The notes under the pieces were generated by a model that did not search any database, had not been told where the DNA came from, and was given only the letters and a program-made list of their open reading frames with translations. Shown here one piece after another: positions 27,040-35,256 of a stretch of DNA of 56,080 nt; the first letter of the stretch is position 1, and each line of letters begins with the position of its first letter. This DNA is from an uncultured Bermanella sp. (GTDB lineage: Bacteria; Pseudomonadota; Gammaproteobacteria; Pseudomonadales; Oceanobacteraceae): assembly GCA_913058575.1 (NCBI GenBank), contig CAJXRF010000031.1:1-56080 (forward strand), read 5' to 3'. The translations under genes and the position numbers were made by a program.

Positions 27040-27942
27040 CTAACGCCGATCCAAATCGGTATTAAAATAGCGGTGTAAGGGACTAAACTCTTCTTTATCC
27101 GTTTGACGCCAACCATAAATTTTAGGGCGTTGTTTTTCAATGGTCAATGAATCCCACAGTAACCAATCATAAATGGCCAACACGTTGCACATGTTTCTTG
27201 CCGAATTAGCACTGCGACTATGATGGTGGTGGTGCATATTGGGAAACACAATTACATGACATAAGCCCCACATGATTTTTCGAATTACTTCATGTTTATG
27301 GTTCAGTAATATCAAATCGTAACTCCAACCCCAGTTGGTATGAACATGCATACCCCAAACAGCTTTAATTAATGTGCCCCAGAAAAACCATTCGTAAAAG
27401 CCTAAATACAAACAAATAAGTCCAAACCAATAGTTAGGTAAAATTAACCACCAGCCCCAATGTTCCACATAGGTGTGAGTGGTGGTTAATTCACCCTTAC
27501 CGTCATTACCTCCAATTTGATGGTGAGGGCGGTGGGCAATTTTATAAAATGCCTGAATACGCTCTAAAATTTTGTTTTTGGGTTTGCGTGAATGGGCAAA
27601 CAAATGAGCGCGGCCATGCAGGTATTCGTCTATTAAAATATAAACCAATAACCCAGCCCAAAAGTATTGCTGCTCAAAGCCTTGCAAGCCCCCATTAAAA
27701 CTGGGAAAGAGAAAGGTCATTATAAAAAATACAATAAAAGTTAATACCGGGCGTTGCACCACCGCTAAAAAGCCCAAAGCTAAACCCGCCATGGCCCAAT
27801 CTTCTTTGGTTTTTTTACCGTCTTTATAGCGCCCTGCCAACCATTCGTAACTTAGCAGCAAACCAAGCGCCCCAAAGGCAAACATCGACATACTAAGAGA
27901 TACATCATGAGCTTGGGAACTCACCATTGTTTGAATGCTCAT
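27040..27942 (-). CDS. Fatty acid hydroxylase/sterol desaturase-type membrane di-iron enzyme
   Basis: A 300-aa polytopic membrane protein. It has the histidine clusters of the fatty-acid-hydroxylase superfamily: DEYLHGRAHLFAH near residue 110, HRPHHQ near 138, GMHVHTNWGW near 198 and FPNMHHHHHSRSA near 235. These would hold a di-iron site on the cytoplasmic face. Several hydrophobic helices lie in the first 100 residues and around the His motifs. It likely hydroxylates or desaturates a lipid, sterol or carotenoid-like chain. AGAGG six bases upstream supports the ATG. It is divergent from a LysR gene 116 bases away, probably its regulator. A substrate cannot be inferred from sequence. Confidence 0.85.
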   Translation of the reverse strand: MSIQTMVSSQAHDVSLSMSMFAFGALGLLLSYEWLAGRYKDGKKTKEDWAMAGLALGFLAVVQRPVLTFIVFFIMTFLFPSFNGGLQGFEQQYFWAGLLVYILIDEYLHGRAHLFAHSRKPKNKILERIQAFYKIAHRPHHQIGGNDGKGELTTTHTYVEHWGWWLILPNYWFGLICLYLGFYEWFFWGTLIKAVWGMHVHTNWGWSYDLILLNHKHEVIRKIMWGLCHVIVFPNMHHHHHSRSANSARNMCNVLAIYDWLLWDSLTIEKQRPKIYGWRQTDKEEFSPLHRYFNTDLDRR

Positions 27943-28058
27943 GAAAACCTCTTCTTCTTATTAGGATTAATCCAGCTTATGAGGTTTATGGTTATAATAA
28001 AAATATATAATATACATATCAAACATTCATCAAACTAAATTCTGGACACCTAAAGCCC

Positions 28059-28982
28059 ATGAGTATTAATTTGCGCAGCGTAGATTTAAACCTGCTTACG
28101 GTGTTTGATGCGGTCATGGAACACGGCAAACTTTCCCATGCCGCCAACACGCTTGCCATGTCTCAACCAGCGGTTAGTAACGCTGTGGCAAGGCTGCGCC
28201 TCACTTTTCATGACGAGCTATTTATACGCTCCCGTCACGGCATGGTGCCCACGCAACGGGCCAATGAACTCATCATTCCCGTACGCCAAGCCCTTAAGAT
28301 GCTGCAAGGGGCTCTAAACCCAGAAAGTGCCTTTGACCCCAATACTTCCAACCGCACCTTTAAATTGGCCATGGGAGATTATGGCGAACTGGTTTTATTG
28401 CCTGCGTTGTTGTCTGTATTCAGGCAGTATCAGGGGGACATGCAAATTCAAACACACCCAGAAGTAAGCCAACACAGTTTCGAGTTAGTCAAACACGCAC
28501 AAATTGATTTTTACTTTGACTATAAGCCGCCTATTGAAGAGCAACTAAACTACTGCCAAATTGGCGAAGAAGAAGTGGTGGTCATTGCTCGAAAGAATCA
28601 CCCTGTTTTTAAAACGTCCCTAAGCCATGATGACTACATGAATGCCAAGCACATTATTTTAAAATTTAATCATCACAGTCTTACGATGTTGGAAGATTTT
28701 TTACGTGTAAATAAGCGCATTCCTAGAAAGGTCATGGCACAAGTGAGACAGTATGTGGCCATACCCGGTTTGATCACCCACACCGACTGCATTGCCACAG
28801 TCCCCAAAAAAATGGCCGAATATTATGCCCAGCGCGAAGCCATTAATGTTTTTCCTTTCCCGTTTGAATTAGAGAAAACCCCCACCTACATGATTTGGCA
28901 TAAATCTATGAATCAAGACTCAGGGCATTTGTGGCTTAAAGAGCAAATTTTAACGCTCATTAAACTGGCCACCACAGCCTAG
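28059..28982 (+). CDS. LysR-family regulator (NodD/LeuO-like subgroup)
   Basis: A 307-aa LysR regulator. The opening NLRSVDLNLLTVFDAVMEHG and SHAANTLAMSQPAVSNAVAR are typical of the NodD/LeuO/NahR-like subgroup, with FIRSRHGMVPTQRA ending the DNA-binding part. The effector domain starts near residue 90 (RTFKLAMGDYGELVLLPALL). It is divergent from the hydroxylase gene. The 116-base intergenic space has a small GGATTAATCC palindrome at 27965-27974 and an AT-rich core, suitable for binding. I infer it regulates the hydroxylase, perhaps in response to a lipid or aromatic compound. Confidence 0.88.
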   Translation: MSINLRSVDLNLLTVFDAVMEHGKLSHAANTLAMSQPAVSNAVARLRLTFHDELFIRSRHGMVPTQRANELIIPVRQALKMLQGALNPESAFDPNTSNRTFKLAMGDYGELVLLPALLSVFRQYQGDMQIQTHPEVSQHSFELVKHAQIDFYFDYKPPIEEQLNYCQIGEEEVVVIARKNHPVFKTSLSHDDYMNAKHIILKFNHHSLTMLEDFLRVNKRIPRKVMAQVRQYVAIPGLITHTDCIATVPKKMAEYYAQREAINVFPFPFELEKTPTYMIWHKSMNQDSGHLWLKEQILTLIKLATTA

Positions 28983-29199
28983 CGTTCGTTTCAGTTAGGG
29001 TTTCAATAAAGCCAATCTTCCCTGTGGGCTGTCACGATGGCCTGCCCTCCCATAACTGTGCCTTTCAAGGAACTTGTATCAATAATTGAAACACTGATAA
29101 CAAATTTCTTGTAATTGTACTAATAAATATAAAATCCTAAACTGCTGCTCGAACTCAACCAAGCCTTGGCTTGCAGCCAAATTTAATTAGGAGAACTCC

Positions 29200-30033
29200 A
29201 TGAAGATAAGACTGATTCTGGCATCTGCCGCACTGTTACTTAGCCCATTAAGCTTTGCCGACAACATATTAGTGGTCATGTCAGATAAAAGTGAAATGGC
29301 CCTTAAAAATGATAAAACCTATAAAACGGGTTTTTATTTCAATGAACTAATGGAGCCTGTAAAGCAGTTTATTGATGCAGGGCATACTGTCACGTTTGCT
29401 ACCCCATCGGGTGTGGCACCGGCCATGGATCCAAATTCCGATTCATTATCATTATTTAAAGAGGACCAAAAATATTACGATACCCACAAGGCGTTACTGA
29501 ATGAGCTAAAAATCATGGATCCAGTAAGCAGCCCTGTCATTAGCTTTAATCGCGTAGAGCAAATTGGGGTGGATAAGTTTGATGCCTTTTTCGCACCCGG
29601 TGGCCACGCCCCTATGCAAGACTTAGTAGTGGATGATCAGTTGGGCAGAATATTAACCGCCTTTCACAATGCGAAAAAACCCACTGGCTTAGTGTGCCAC
29701 GGCCCCATCGCGTTATTATCGGCCTTGCCTAATAACGATGAGTTTGTGGATAGCCTTAAGAAGGGGAAATCAGTGAAACCATCAAGTGATTGGATTTACT
29801 CCGGTTATGACATGACTGTATTTAGTAACAGTGAAGAAGTCACCGCCACTAAATATTATTTGGATGGTGACATGTTTTACTTCCCACAAAATGCTTTAAG
29901 CCAAGCAGGTGGTGATTACCAGCGTAATGATGCCGATTGGACTGCTAAAGTGGTGGTGGATCGTGAATTGATCACAGGGCAAAACCCAGCATCTGCCATG
30001 GGCGTTGCACAAGAGATCATTAAACGTTTATAA
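29200..30033 (+). CDS. Exported DJ-1/PfpI-family (type 1 GATase-like) protein
   Basis: A 277-aa protein of the DJ-1/ThiJ/PfpI superfamily. It has a signal peptide (MKIRLILASAALLLSPLSFA) and then ADNILVVMSDKSEMAL. The nucleophile elbow is LVCHGPIALLSAL near residue 166, with Cys followed by His as in Hsp31/glyoxalase-III-like members. AFFAPGGHAPMQDL is the conserved Gly-rich loop, and the early glutamate lies around NELMEP. An active Cys-His pair suggests glyoxalase, protease or chaperone-like activity in the periplasm. AGGAG precedes the ATG and a strong terminator follows the gene at 30061, so it is monocistronic. Confidence 0.85.
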   Translation: MKIRLILASAALLLSPLSFADNILVVMSDKSEMALKNDKTYKTGFYFNELMEPVKQFIDAGHTVTFATPSGVAPAMDPNSDSLSLFKEDQKYYDTHKALLNELKIMDPVSSPVISFNRVEQIGVDKFDAFFAPGGHAPMQDLVVDDQLGRILTAFHNAKKPTGLVCHGPIALLSALPNNDEFVDSLKKGKSVKPSSDWIYSGYDMTVFSNSEEVTATKYYLDGDMFYFPQNALSQAGGDYQRNDADWTAKVVVDRELITGQNPASAMGVAQEIIKRL

Positions 30034-30060
30034 GCGTTAACGCAATATTTGCCATTAAAG

Positions 30061-30083
30061 CCCGGCCTCAGTGCCGGGGTTTT
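30061..30083 (+). terminator. Rho-independent terminator after the DJ-1-like gene
   Basis: The stem CCCGGC/GCCGGG (30061-30066 and 30073-30078) has a 6-base loop and is followed by GTTTTT and a further T-rich stretch. It ends the transcript of the DJ-1-like gene 30 bases after its stop. Confidence 0.9.
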
Positions 30084-30223
30084 TAATTTTTATAATGTGA
30101 AGCTTTTATAATGTGGATCATTCATATCCCTGAACTCAGTTAGATCAATTAGACCCTCAAAAGAAGTATACAAAACTAAAATATCGTATTAACTTGGCTA
30201 GCAGTCGTTTAGTGAGAAGTAGT

Positions 30224-30796
30224 ATGGAACAAGATAAAGCCCTGGAGCCTGTGACCTTAGTGATATCTAAGGTCGTGAAGATCGATAAAAATAACGCCTA
30301 TGAAGCTTGGGCCAAAGGCATCAATAAAGTCATTAAACGCTTTGACGGTTTTATTGGGGTAGATGTTATTCGCCCACGGGATCCAACTCATAATGAGTAC
30401 GTGGTGATTATTCGCTTTGAAAATATTGAAAGCCTCACCAAGTGGCAATCTTCCCCTGTGTGTCGCAGCTGGTTATTAAGCTCTCAAGATTTCATTGAAA
30501 CTCAATCGAAGTATCAAACTTCAGATGACTTAGAGCAATGGTTTACTCTGCCCGACCAAGATATCAAAACTCAGCAAAATCCGCCCTATTATAAAAAGGT
30601 GGTGGTGGGCATATTATCGGTTTACCCACTGATCATGGTGTCGAATATATTGGTAGCACCCTATACCGTGGAACTGCCCTATTTATTAAGAACCTTGGTC
30701 TCTGTGATTATTATTTCATCTCTAATGAGCTACCCCATGATTCCATGGATATCCAAATTGTTGGGATTTTGGCTATACCCAAATAAAAAATCCTAA
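30224..30796 (+). CDS. ABM-domain protein with C-terminal membrane helices
   Basis: A 190-aa protein. Its first ~100 residues are an antibiotic-biosynthesis-monooxygenase (ABM) domain: PVTLVISKVVKIDKNNAYEA, KRFDGFIGVDVIRP, YVVIIRFENIESLTKWQ. The last ~65 residues hold two membrane helices (VVVGILSVYPLIMVSNILV and VSVIIISSLMSYPMIPWI). Such ABM-plus-TM proteins are common in proteobacteria; function is unproven, with a role in quinone or aldehyde handling suspected. The ATG at 30224 follows GAGAAG; an in-frame TTG at 30194 would add ten residues. It converges on the MAPEG gene with only eight bases between the stops. Confidence 0.8.
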   Translation: MEQDKALEPVTLVISKVVKIDKNNAYEAWAKGINKVIKRFDGFIGVDVIRPRDPTHNEYVVIIRFENIESLTKWQSSPVCRSWLLSSQDFIETQSKYQTSDDLEQWFTLPDQDIKTQQNPPYYKKVVVGILSVYPLIMVSNILVAPYTVELPYLLRTLVSVIIISSLMSYPMIPWISKLLGFWLYPNKKS

Positions 30797-30804
30797 AGTT
30801 AATA

Positions 30805-31200
30805 TCATGACATCAACACCCAGTACAAATTGCACAGGCTTAAAAGGAGCATCACTAACCAATTTAACAAAATGCCATACATTCTAAATGGCGAGTAGCC
30901 TCCCAGAGCCCGAGTATAGCCAAATGCATGGGCCGCTCGGGATAATACAAATAACCCACCAAAACCATGAATCACCAAGCTGCTTTGAATTAAGTTTTCT
31001 GCAAACAACAATAACAACAGTGAAATAGGCGCGTATTCAATCATGTTTGCATGGGCCCGAATGGCTACGCTGAATGCTCTGTGGCCTTTGCCTCCCAACC
31101 CTGCATTAAGTTGTCTGCGAAAAACGGTCACTCGATAAGCCAATAGCAGCGTTAATATTGCAATAAGAGAGGTGTAAATGGCGGTTATTTCAAAGTTCAT
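30805..31200 (-). CDS. MAPEG-family membrane protein
   Basis: A 131-aa protein with four membrane helices. The MAPEG signature is clear: RAFSVAIRAHANMIEYAPI then LLLLFAENL, and HAFGYTRALGG near the end. Eukaryotic relatives handle glutathione and eicosanoids; bacterial ones are uncharacterised but may use glutathione at the membrane. The ATG at 31200 is preferred over a GTG two codons upstream. It is divergent from an HxlR regulator with paired inverted repeats between them, so expression is likely stress-inducible. It fits with the two GSTs elsewhere in the window as part of thiol-based defence. Confidence 0.85.
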   Translation of the reverse strand: MNFEITAIYTSLIAILTLLLAYRVTVFRRQLNAGLGGKGHRAFSVAIRAHANMIEYAPISLLLLLFAENLIQSSLVIHGFGGLFVLSRAAHAFGYTRALGGYSPFRMYGILLNWLVMLLLSLCNLYWVLMS

Positions 31201-31251
31201 GGGCACCCACTTAACTATTTTACTAAACGGTTTAACTTAAAAAGCATTCTC

Positions 31252-31299
31252 GCTACACTTAAAGTAGCTAACACATACTATCGCTACACAATAGGTAGC
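31252..31299. promoter_or_regulatory. Paired HxlR operator candidates
   Basis: Two identical-arm inverted repeats, GCTAC-N7-GTAGC, lie at 31252-31268 and 31283-31299, exactly 31 bases apart (three helical turns). They sit between the divergent MAPEG and HxlR genes. Same-face spacing is what a pair of dimers would need. HxlR proteins bind short palindromes next to their own gene, so these are likely its sites. Confidence 0.65.
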
Positions 31300-31316
31300 A
31301 CAAGGAAAATCTAAAT

Positions 31317-31628
31317 ATGGCACAACAAAGGCCCATCATGGCTCTGTTAGAGCTCATGAATAAAAAGTGGTCCATGCGAGTATTGTGGGAGTTGCACACC
31401 TCTGCCAGCACATTTCGTGAACTGCAATCTAGATGTGGTGAGATATCCCCGACGGTTTTAAATAAAAGAGTAAAGGAATTACGCGCATCACTTTTAATCA
31501 CCGACGGTGACGCAGGCTATGAATTAACTTCGTTAGGTCATGAATTGATAGAGCAATTTCACCCCATTAACAAATGGGCTAAAAAATGGGTGAAGCAGGT
31601 GGGGGTCATAGATGAAGCAGATCATTGA
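31317..31628 (+). CDS. HxlR-family winged-helix regulator
   Basis: A 103-aa regulator. The HxlR/DUF24 features are ALLELMNKKWSMRVLWELHT, TFRELQSRCGEISPTVLNKR (recognition helix) and YELTSLGHELIEQFHPINKW. The first helix lacks the conserved Cys near the N-terminus that thiol-sensing YodB/HypR members use, so it may sense something other than electrophiles. AGGAAA precedes the ATG. It is divergent from the MAPEG gene and most likely represses it through the GCTAC/GTAGC repeats. Monocistronic. Confidence 0.88.
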   Translation: MAQQRPIMALLELMNKKWSMRVLWELHTSASTFRELQSRCGEISPTVLNKRVKELRASLLITDGDAGYELTSLGHELIEQFHPINKWAKKWVKQVGVIDEADH

Positions 31629-31679
31629 CCTGCTTCGTTAACGAGTCTTATTTTATTCGTTTCGTCATCTTATTAATTT

Positions 31680-33038
31680 TCACTGATGACGGTTATAAAG
31701 CAATGTGTTTAATTCAGGGTAAGACAAATCAAATACCGCTTGAGTCCAGGCGTTAACCGAAGCGTGCTGTGGTTGTAGCGTTGCACATCGGGCAGGAAAT
31801 TCGTTACGGGCTAAGGTAGATTTTTTAGTGTTCGCCGTGCAATAAGTATCAATCCACAGAGTGTTTAAACGTTGCAATGCTTTGTTCACCAATTCATTGC
31901 CCATGCCGTCCGCCCACGCACTTTTATCTAAGAAATTCGGATTTAAAGGTCTAATATTTTCACTTTTAAAGTAATGGCTATGGGATTGGGTTTGATGAAC
32001 CTGTTTAGCTGTTTGTTCGTGAACCGACAAGGCTTTTCCCTGTACAAAACCATGAAATTTTAGTTTATGGGAGGTAATTTCATGATGAACTTTACCTTTA
32101 AATGTCACGTGTTTTTCCACTGGTTTTGAATGCACTAATTTACGAATGATTTTTTTAGGGTTTTTAGGATCTTTAATTAACTCAATGGTTTCTTTTTTAG
32201 CTTTGTAAGTATGGCTAAAGGTTTTTTTCTTACTGGTATTTTTATAGTGAATGGCGCCACTCATGGCCATTTTTAATGGTCGTTTGGCTTGCTCACTAAA
32301 CCACGGATGACCTTGAACCCCAGCCGCTACACGCCTAGCAATACGACTTGAGCTCACTCCAGCTTGATTATCAACCTTAACTCCTTTCACAGAAATTGAA
32401 GCGGATTTAAAACGAGTATTGTCGGCTTTCATGGGGTATTTCACTTGTTTAGAAAAAGCGCCGCAATAGGCCTGCCAAATACTGTGTAAGAAATGGCTTT
32501 GATTGGTCAGTTCTTTTCTCATTTTTGTACATTGTAATTGACCAAGCTTTAGCATGTTAGCTTGGTGGCGCTTGCGGCTGTCGTCGGCCAATCCGGTGGA
32601 ATAAATTTCGTCATATTGCTTAATAGAATAATAGAAGCGGTTGTGATTTTTATTTCCAGCCAATTCAGCCAGCTCTTTATTTAACCAATAGCCTGCTTCC
32701 ATCACCTCTTTGTCTATGGTGGCTTTTACTCCACTGTCGGCCATGACCTTCCATTTTTTAATATTTTTTAAGGCAATATTCAAGGTATTCGCGGCCGCCC
32801 TTGGTTGATTACCTTGACGTTGCAGGCGCACCTTAATCAGTTGCGCTTGAACCATACGAGTACGTGCTTGGGCAAGCTTATGGGCTATTTCTTCATCACC
32901 AGGATCGGACTGATAGGCCTTTTCATAATACATAACGGCCTGATCGAATTGCTCAGCCTCCATCATGTTATCGCCCTTCCTTAAATTACTGGAACAGGCC
33001 GACAAAAAAACCAGAGAAAAAATGATAATGATACGCAT
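31680..33038 (-). CDS. TPR-like lipoprotein of unknown function
   Basis: A 452-aa lipoprotein. The signal peptide ends in the lipobox LSAC (Cys at residue 15). A TPR-like helical segment follows (QFDQAVMYYEKAYQSDPGDE, EIAHKLAQARTRMV). The middle (~residues 210-350) is Lys/His-rich and beta-like, with FKSASISVKGVKVD and HVTFKGKVHHEITSHKLKF. Cys residues near 170-195 and 415-430 may form disulfides. I do not recognise the family after the TPR part. It stands alone. Its long basic middle could bind an anionic partner such as lipopolysaccharide or peptidoglycan, but this is speculation. Confidence 0.6.
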   Translation of the reverse strand: MRIIIIFSLVFLSACSSNLRKGDNMMEAEQFDQAVMYYEKAYQSDPGDEEIAHKLAQARTRMVQAQLIKVRLQRQGNQPRAAANTLNIALKNIKKWKVMADSGVKATIDKEVMEAGYWLNKELAELAGNKNHNRFYYSIKQYDEIYSTGLADDSRKRHQANMLKLGQLQCTKMRKELTNQSHFLHSIWQAYCGAFSKQVKYPMKADNTRFKSASISVKGVKVDNQAGVSSSRIARRVAAGVQGHPWFSEQAKRPLKMAMSGAIHYKNTSKKKTFSHTYKAKKETIELIKDPKNPKKIIRKLVHSKPVEKHVTFKGKVHHEITSHKLKFHGFVQGKALSVHEQTAKQVHQTQSHSHYFKSENIRPLNPNFLDKSAWADGMGNELVNKALQRLNTLWIDTYCTANTKKSTLARNEFPARCATLQPQHASVNAWTQAVFDLSYPELNTLLYNRHQ

Positions 33039-33230
33039 GATAAATTCTTAAAGTTCAGGTAGGCGCGAGATTATGCCAGAGAAGAAAAAACCAATCAGCC
33101 TTTCTTTAAAGCAGCTATAGAATTGACCCACATAGAGATAACGCAAGAAAAGAAAAAATAAAAAAACAGTGAAAATAACCCAATGTAAATTTATTGGATT
33201 ATTTCATTTAACTAATGGCTATAGGGTGCG

Positions 33231-33893
33231 TTACTCAGCGAATAAAACCGCGGTATCCAGTGCTTCACGTTCAGTACGAGTGGCATTCGCTGGGGCTGTT
33301 TCATCCATGTAACCAAATGACATACCAAATAAAATGCCGCGTTCTTCTGGTAAATCAAACATGGCTTTAACAGGGTCAGGGAACTGGCCTAGTGCCCCTT
33401 GCATACAACTTGAGATACCTTGCTCTTCAAGTAACAAGGTTAGGGTTTGTGCATAAATACCCATGTCTACCGCACCCATAATATCTAGGTATTTATCCAT
33501 GGTGAAAAAAGCCACGTGGGGTGCATCAAAAAAGGCCCAGTTTTTAATCATGGCCATTTGACGCTTGGCTTTATCTTCACGCTTAATACCCATGGCGGTA
33601 TACAAAGCATTGGCCGAACCAAACTGACGGTCGCGGTGCACCCCTTCGTATCCCACTTTCCAGTTAAAATCTGGATTCGGTTTACCCTGACTCATGACGT
33701 TTTGCATTAACTGGTTTTTAAGTTCGTCTTTTTTCTTACCCGATACCACTATGGTCTGCCAAGGCTGCACATTGCAGTTAGAAGCCGATTTTTGGGCTGA
33801 GGCAAAAATATCGCGCAGTAAACTTGGGTCCACTGGGTCTGACTTGAATCCACGACAACTAACACGTGCTTGAACGACTTCGTTTACACTCAT
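33231..33893 (-). CDS. Nitroreductase-family flavoprotein
   Basis: A 220-aa protein of the nitroreductase superfamily. The FMN-binding start is VQARVSCRGFKSDPVDPSLL, with SASNCNVQPWQTIVVSG close behind. The central MGIYAQTLTLLLEEQGISSCMQGALGQFP and the C-terminal GILFGMSFGYMDE are typical. It should reduce nitroaromatics, quinones or related compounds with NAD(P)H as a homodimer. The ATG at 33893 is set by AGAGG seven bases upstream, rather than a GTG two codons earlier. It is leftward and divergent from the MarR-thioesterase operon, about 390 bases away; common control by the MarR protein is possible but not shown. Confidence 0.9.
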   Translation of the reverse strand: MSVNEVVQARVSCRGFKSDPVDPSLLRDIFASAQKSASNCNVQPWQTIVVSGKKKDELKNQLMQNVMSQGKPNPDFNWKVGYEGVHRDRQFGSANALYTAMGIKREDKAKRQMAMIKNWAFFDAPHVAFFTMDKYLDIMGAVDMGIYAQTLTLLLEEQGISSCMQGALGQFPDPVKAMFDLPEERGILFGMSFGYMDETAPANATRTEREALDTAVLFAE

Positions 33894-34218
33894 GATCACA
33901 CCTCTGAATAGGGTTTTGCTTTTTTTGTAATGAACTCATTTTAGTGACTTAGCACTATAAACAAACTGAATAATTTTAATAACTACTAATAAGTATGACT
34001 AATACCTAAAACAGGATAAAGGGACACTTCGCAGCCTGTGGATAAAGACTCTATTTTTAAACTTATTGAAAAATGGCTCCCCCAACAGCCAAAATAGTAA
34101 GTACACACAAACTCTAATGCGACCATTTTAAAGCTAAAATAACGTGATAAGCCAGTCTAGCCAGAGAACGGTAGCCCTTTCATCCAGCCGCTTAAACTGC
34201 CCCTTTTCAATAATCGTT
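33894..34218. other. Intergenic region upstream of nitroreductase and MarR operons
   Basis: This 325-base stretch shows no gene. The right end leads into the strong MarR promoter. The left end should hold the nitroreductase promoter; I see no palindrome there matching the MarR operator. Confidence 0.4.
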
Positions 34219-34247
34219 TGACATTAGTATGGGTACGAACTAATTTG
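34219..34247 (+). promoter_or_regulatory. Sigma-70 promoter of the MarR-thioesterase operon
   Basis: A consensus -35 box TTGACA at 34219-34224 and a -10 box TAATTT at 34242-34247 are separated by 17 bases, the ideal spacing. The start codon follows about 39 bases after the -10. The -10 box falls inside the spacer of a long palindrome. Confidence 0.75.
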
Positions 34248-34262
34248 GTTCGCACCCATACA
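34228..34262. promoter_or_regulatory. MarR operator: 14-bp-arm palindrome over the -10 box
   Basis: The left arm GTATGGGTACGAAC (34228-34241) and right arm GTTCGCACCCATAC (34249-34262) are inverted repeats with one mismatch and a 7-base spacer holding the -10 box. A dimeric regulator bound here would block RNA polymerase. MarR proteins typically autoregulate through such sites, so this is probably its operator. Confidence 0.75.
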
Positions 34263-34285
34263 AAATTAAGATGTGATGCAAGCCC

Positions 34286-34696
34286 ATGGAAAAACGACTC
34301 TTTTTCTTAATTCACCAGGTACACAGAAAAGTATTTAAAGAAGCCAACCGCCTTTCTGAAGAAGATGTAGGCGCCCCTATTTCTCAAGTGGCGGCCCTTT
34401 TGGCACTTCAAAGAGGGCCGGAGAAAGTTAACGACATTGGTAAAGCCCTAAAGTTAAACCGCGCCGCCACCTCCGAATTAATTGCCCGCATGGAAAGCAA
34501 AGGCTTGGTTACTAAAATTCGCTCTCAGCATGATGGGCGCGCTCAAATTGTACAAGCCACTCCTGTTGGCAGTGACATGCAACACAAGGCCTTACCGGTA
34601 ATCGCTGCACTTAACGACCGCATTAAAGGGGATTTCAGTGATGACGAAATGGCAGTAGTGACTCGTTTTCTTGAGCGTTTAATGGATGAATTTTAG
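34286..34696 (+). CDS. MarR-family transcriptional regulator
   Basis: A 136-aa winged-helix regulator. The core is PISQVAALLALQRGPEKVND, IGKALKLNRAATSELIARME (recognition helix) and the wing SKGLVTKIRSQHDGRAQIVQ with the conserved D-x-R. The flanking helices form the dimer interface. It is followed nine bases later by a hotdog thioesterase, so the two form an operon. A long palindrome covers the -10 box upstream of this gene, pointing to autorepression. The inducer may be a CoA-linked or aromatic compound, given the thioesterase; that is inference. The ribosome site is weak. Confidence 0.9.
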   Translation: MEKRLFFLIHQVHRKVFKEANRLSEEDVGAPISQVAALLALQRGPEKVNDIGKALKLNRAATSELIARMESKGLVTKIRSQHDGRAQIVQATPVGSDMQHKALPVIAALNDRIKGDFSDDEMAVVTRFLERLMDEF

Positions 34697-34705
34697 GAGA
34701 ATACA

Positions 34706-35248
34706 ATGACATCAAATCAAGCTAACCCAGCGCTTGCAGCGCTTGCAGCGCAAAACGATTGGCCGTTTCAAGAAGGGTACGACCAACAGCGTAACCAGTT
34801 TCAGCGTTCTGTTTTTCAAGCCCACCCTTTGGTGAGCCATTTAGATTTTCAATATGGTGATGCCAAAGAAGGTTACTTTCGAATAGACATTCCTTGGCAA
34901 GAAAATTTAAGTAACTACGGGCAAGAGATGCACGGCGGCATTCATGCGGTATTGGTAGATTCGGTATCGGGGCAAGCCATTTATTCTTTGCTTAAAGAAG
35001 ACTATGGCTTATCCACTGTCAGCTTAAGCACCCAATACCACAGGCCCTTTAAAAAAGGCGTGATGAAAGCAGAAGGCTGGGTGACACGCTGGGGGCGTAG
35101 CGTGTGCCATACACAAGCAAGGCTTACGGTAGACGATGAGATCATCGCTGAAGGCAGTACGGTGTACTCGATTTTTGAACACAAGAAATCCAAAAGAAGT
35201 CACTGGGTAAAAGAGCGCGAAACAAAAGAAGAGACCGCTGCCCAGTAA
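34706..35248 (+). CDS. PaaI-type hotdog thioesterase
   Basis: A 180-aa hotdog-fold protein. The central helix motif EMHGGIHAVLVDSVSGQAIY and the strand VSLSTQYHRPFKKGVMKAEG are those of the PaaI/YdiI thioesterase group. It likely hydrolyses an aryl- or acyl-CoA thioester in the cytoplasm. The first ~40 residues are an extra N-terminal segment with a direct repeat (ALAALAAQN). A strong GGAGAA ribosome site precedes the ATG. It is co-transcribed with the MarR regulator and controlled by the operator described above. The convergent metallo-hydrolase gene ends nine bases after this stop. Confidence 0.87.
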   Translation: MTSNQANPALAALAAQNDWPFQEGYDQQRNQFQRSVFQAHPLVSHLDFQYGDAKEGYFRIDIPWQENLSNYGQEMHGGIHAVLVDSVSGQAIYSLLKEDYGLSTVSLSTQYHRPFKKGVMKAEGWVTRWGRSVCHTQARLTVDDEIIAEGSTVYSIFEHKKSKRSHWVKERETKEETAAQ

Positions 35249-35256
35249 CATAGTAA

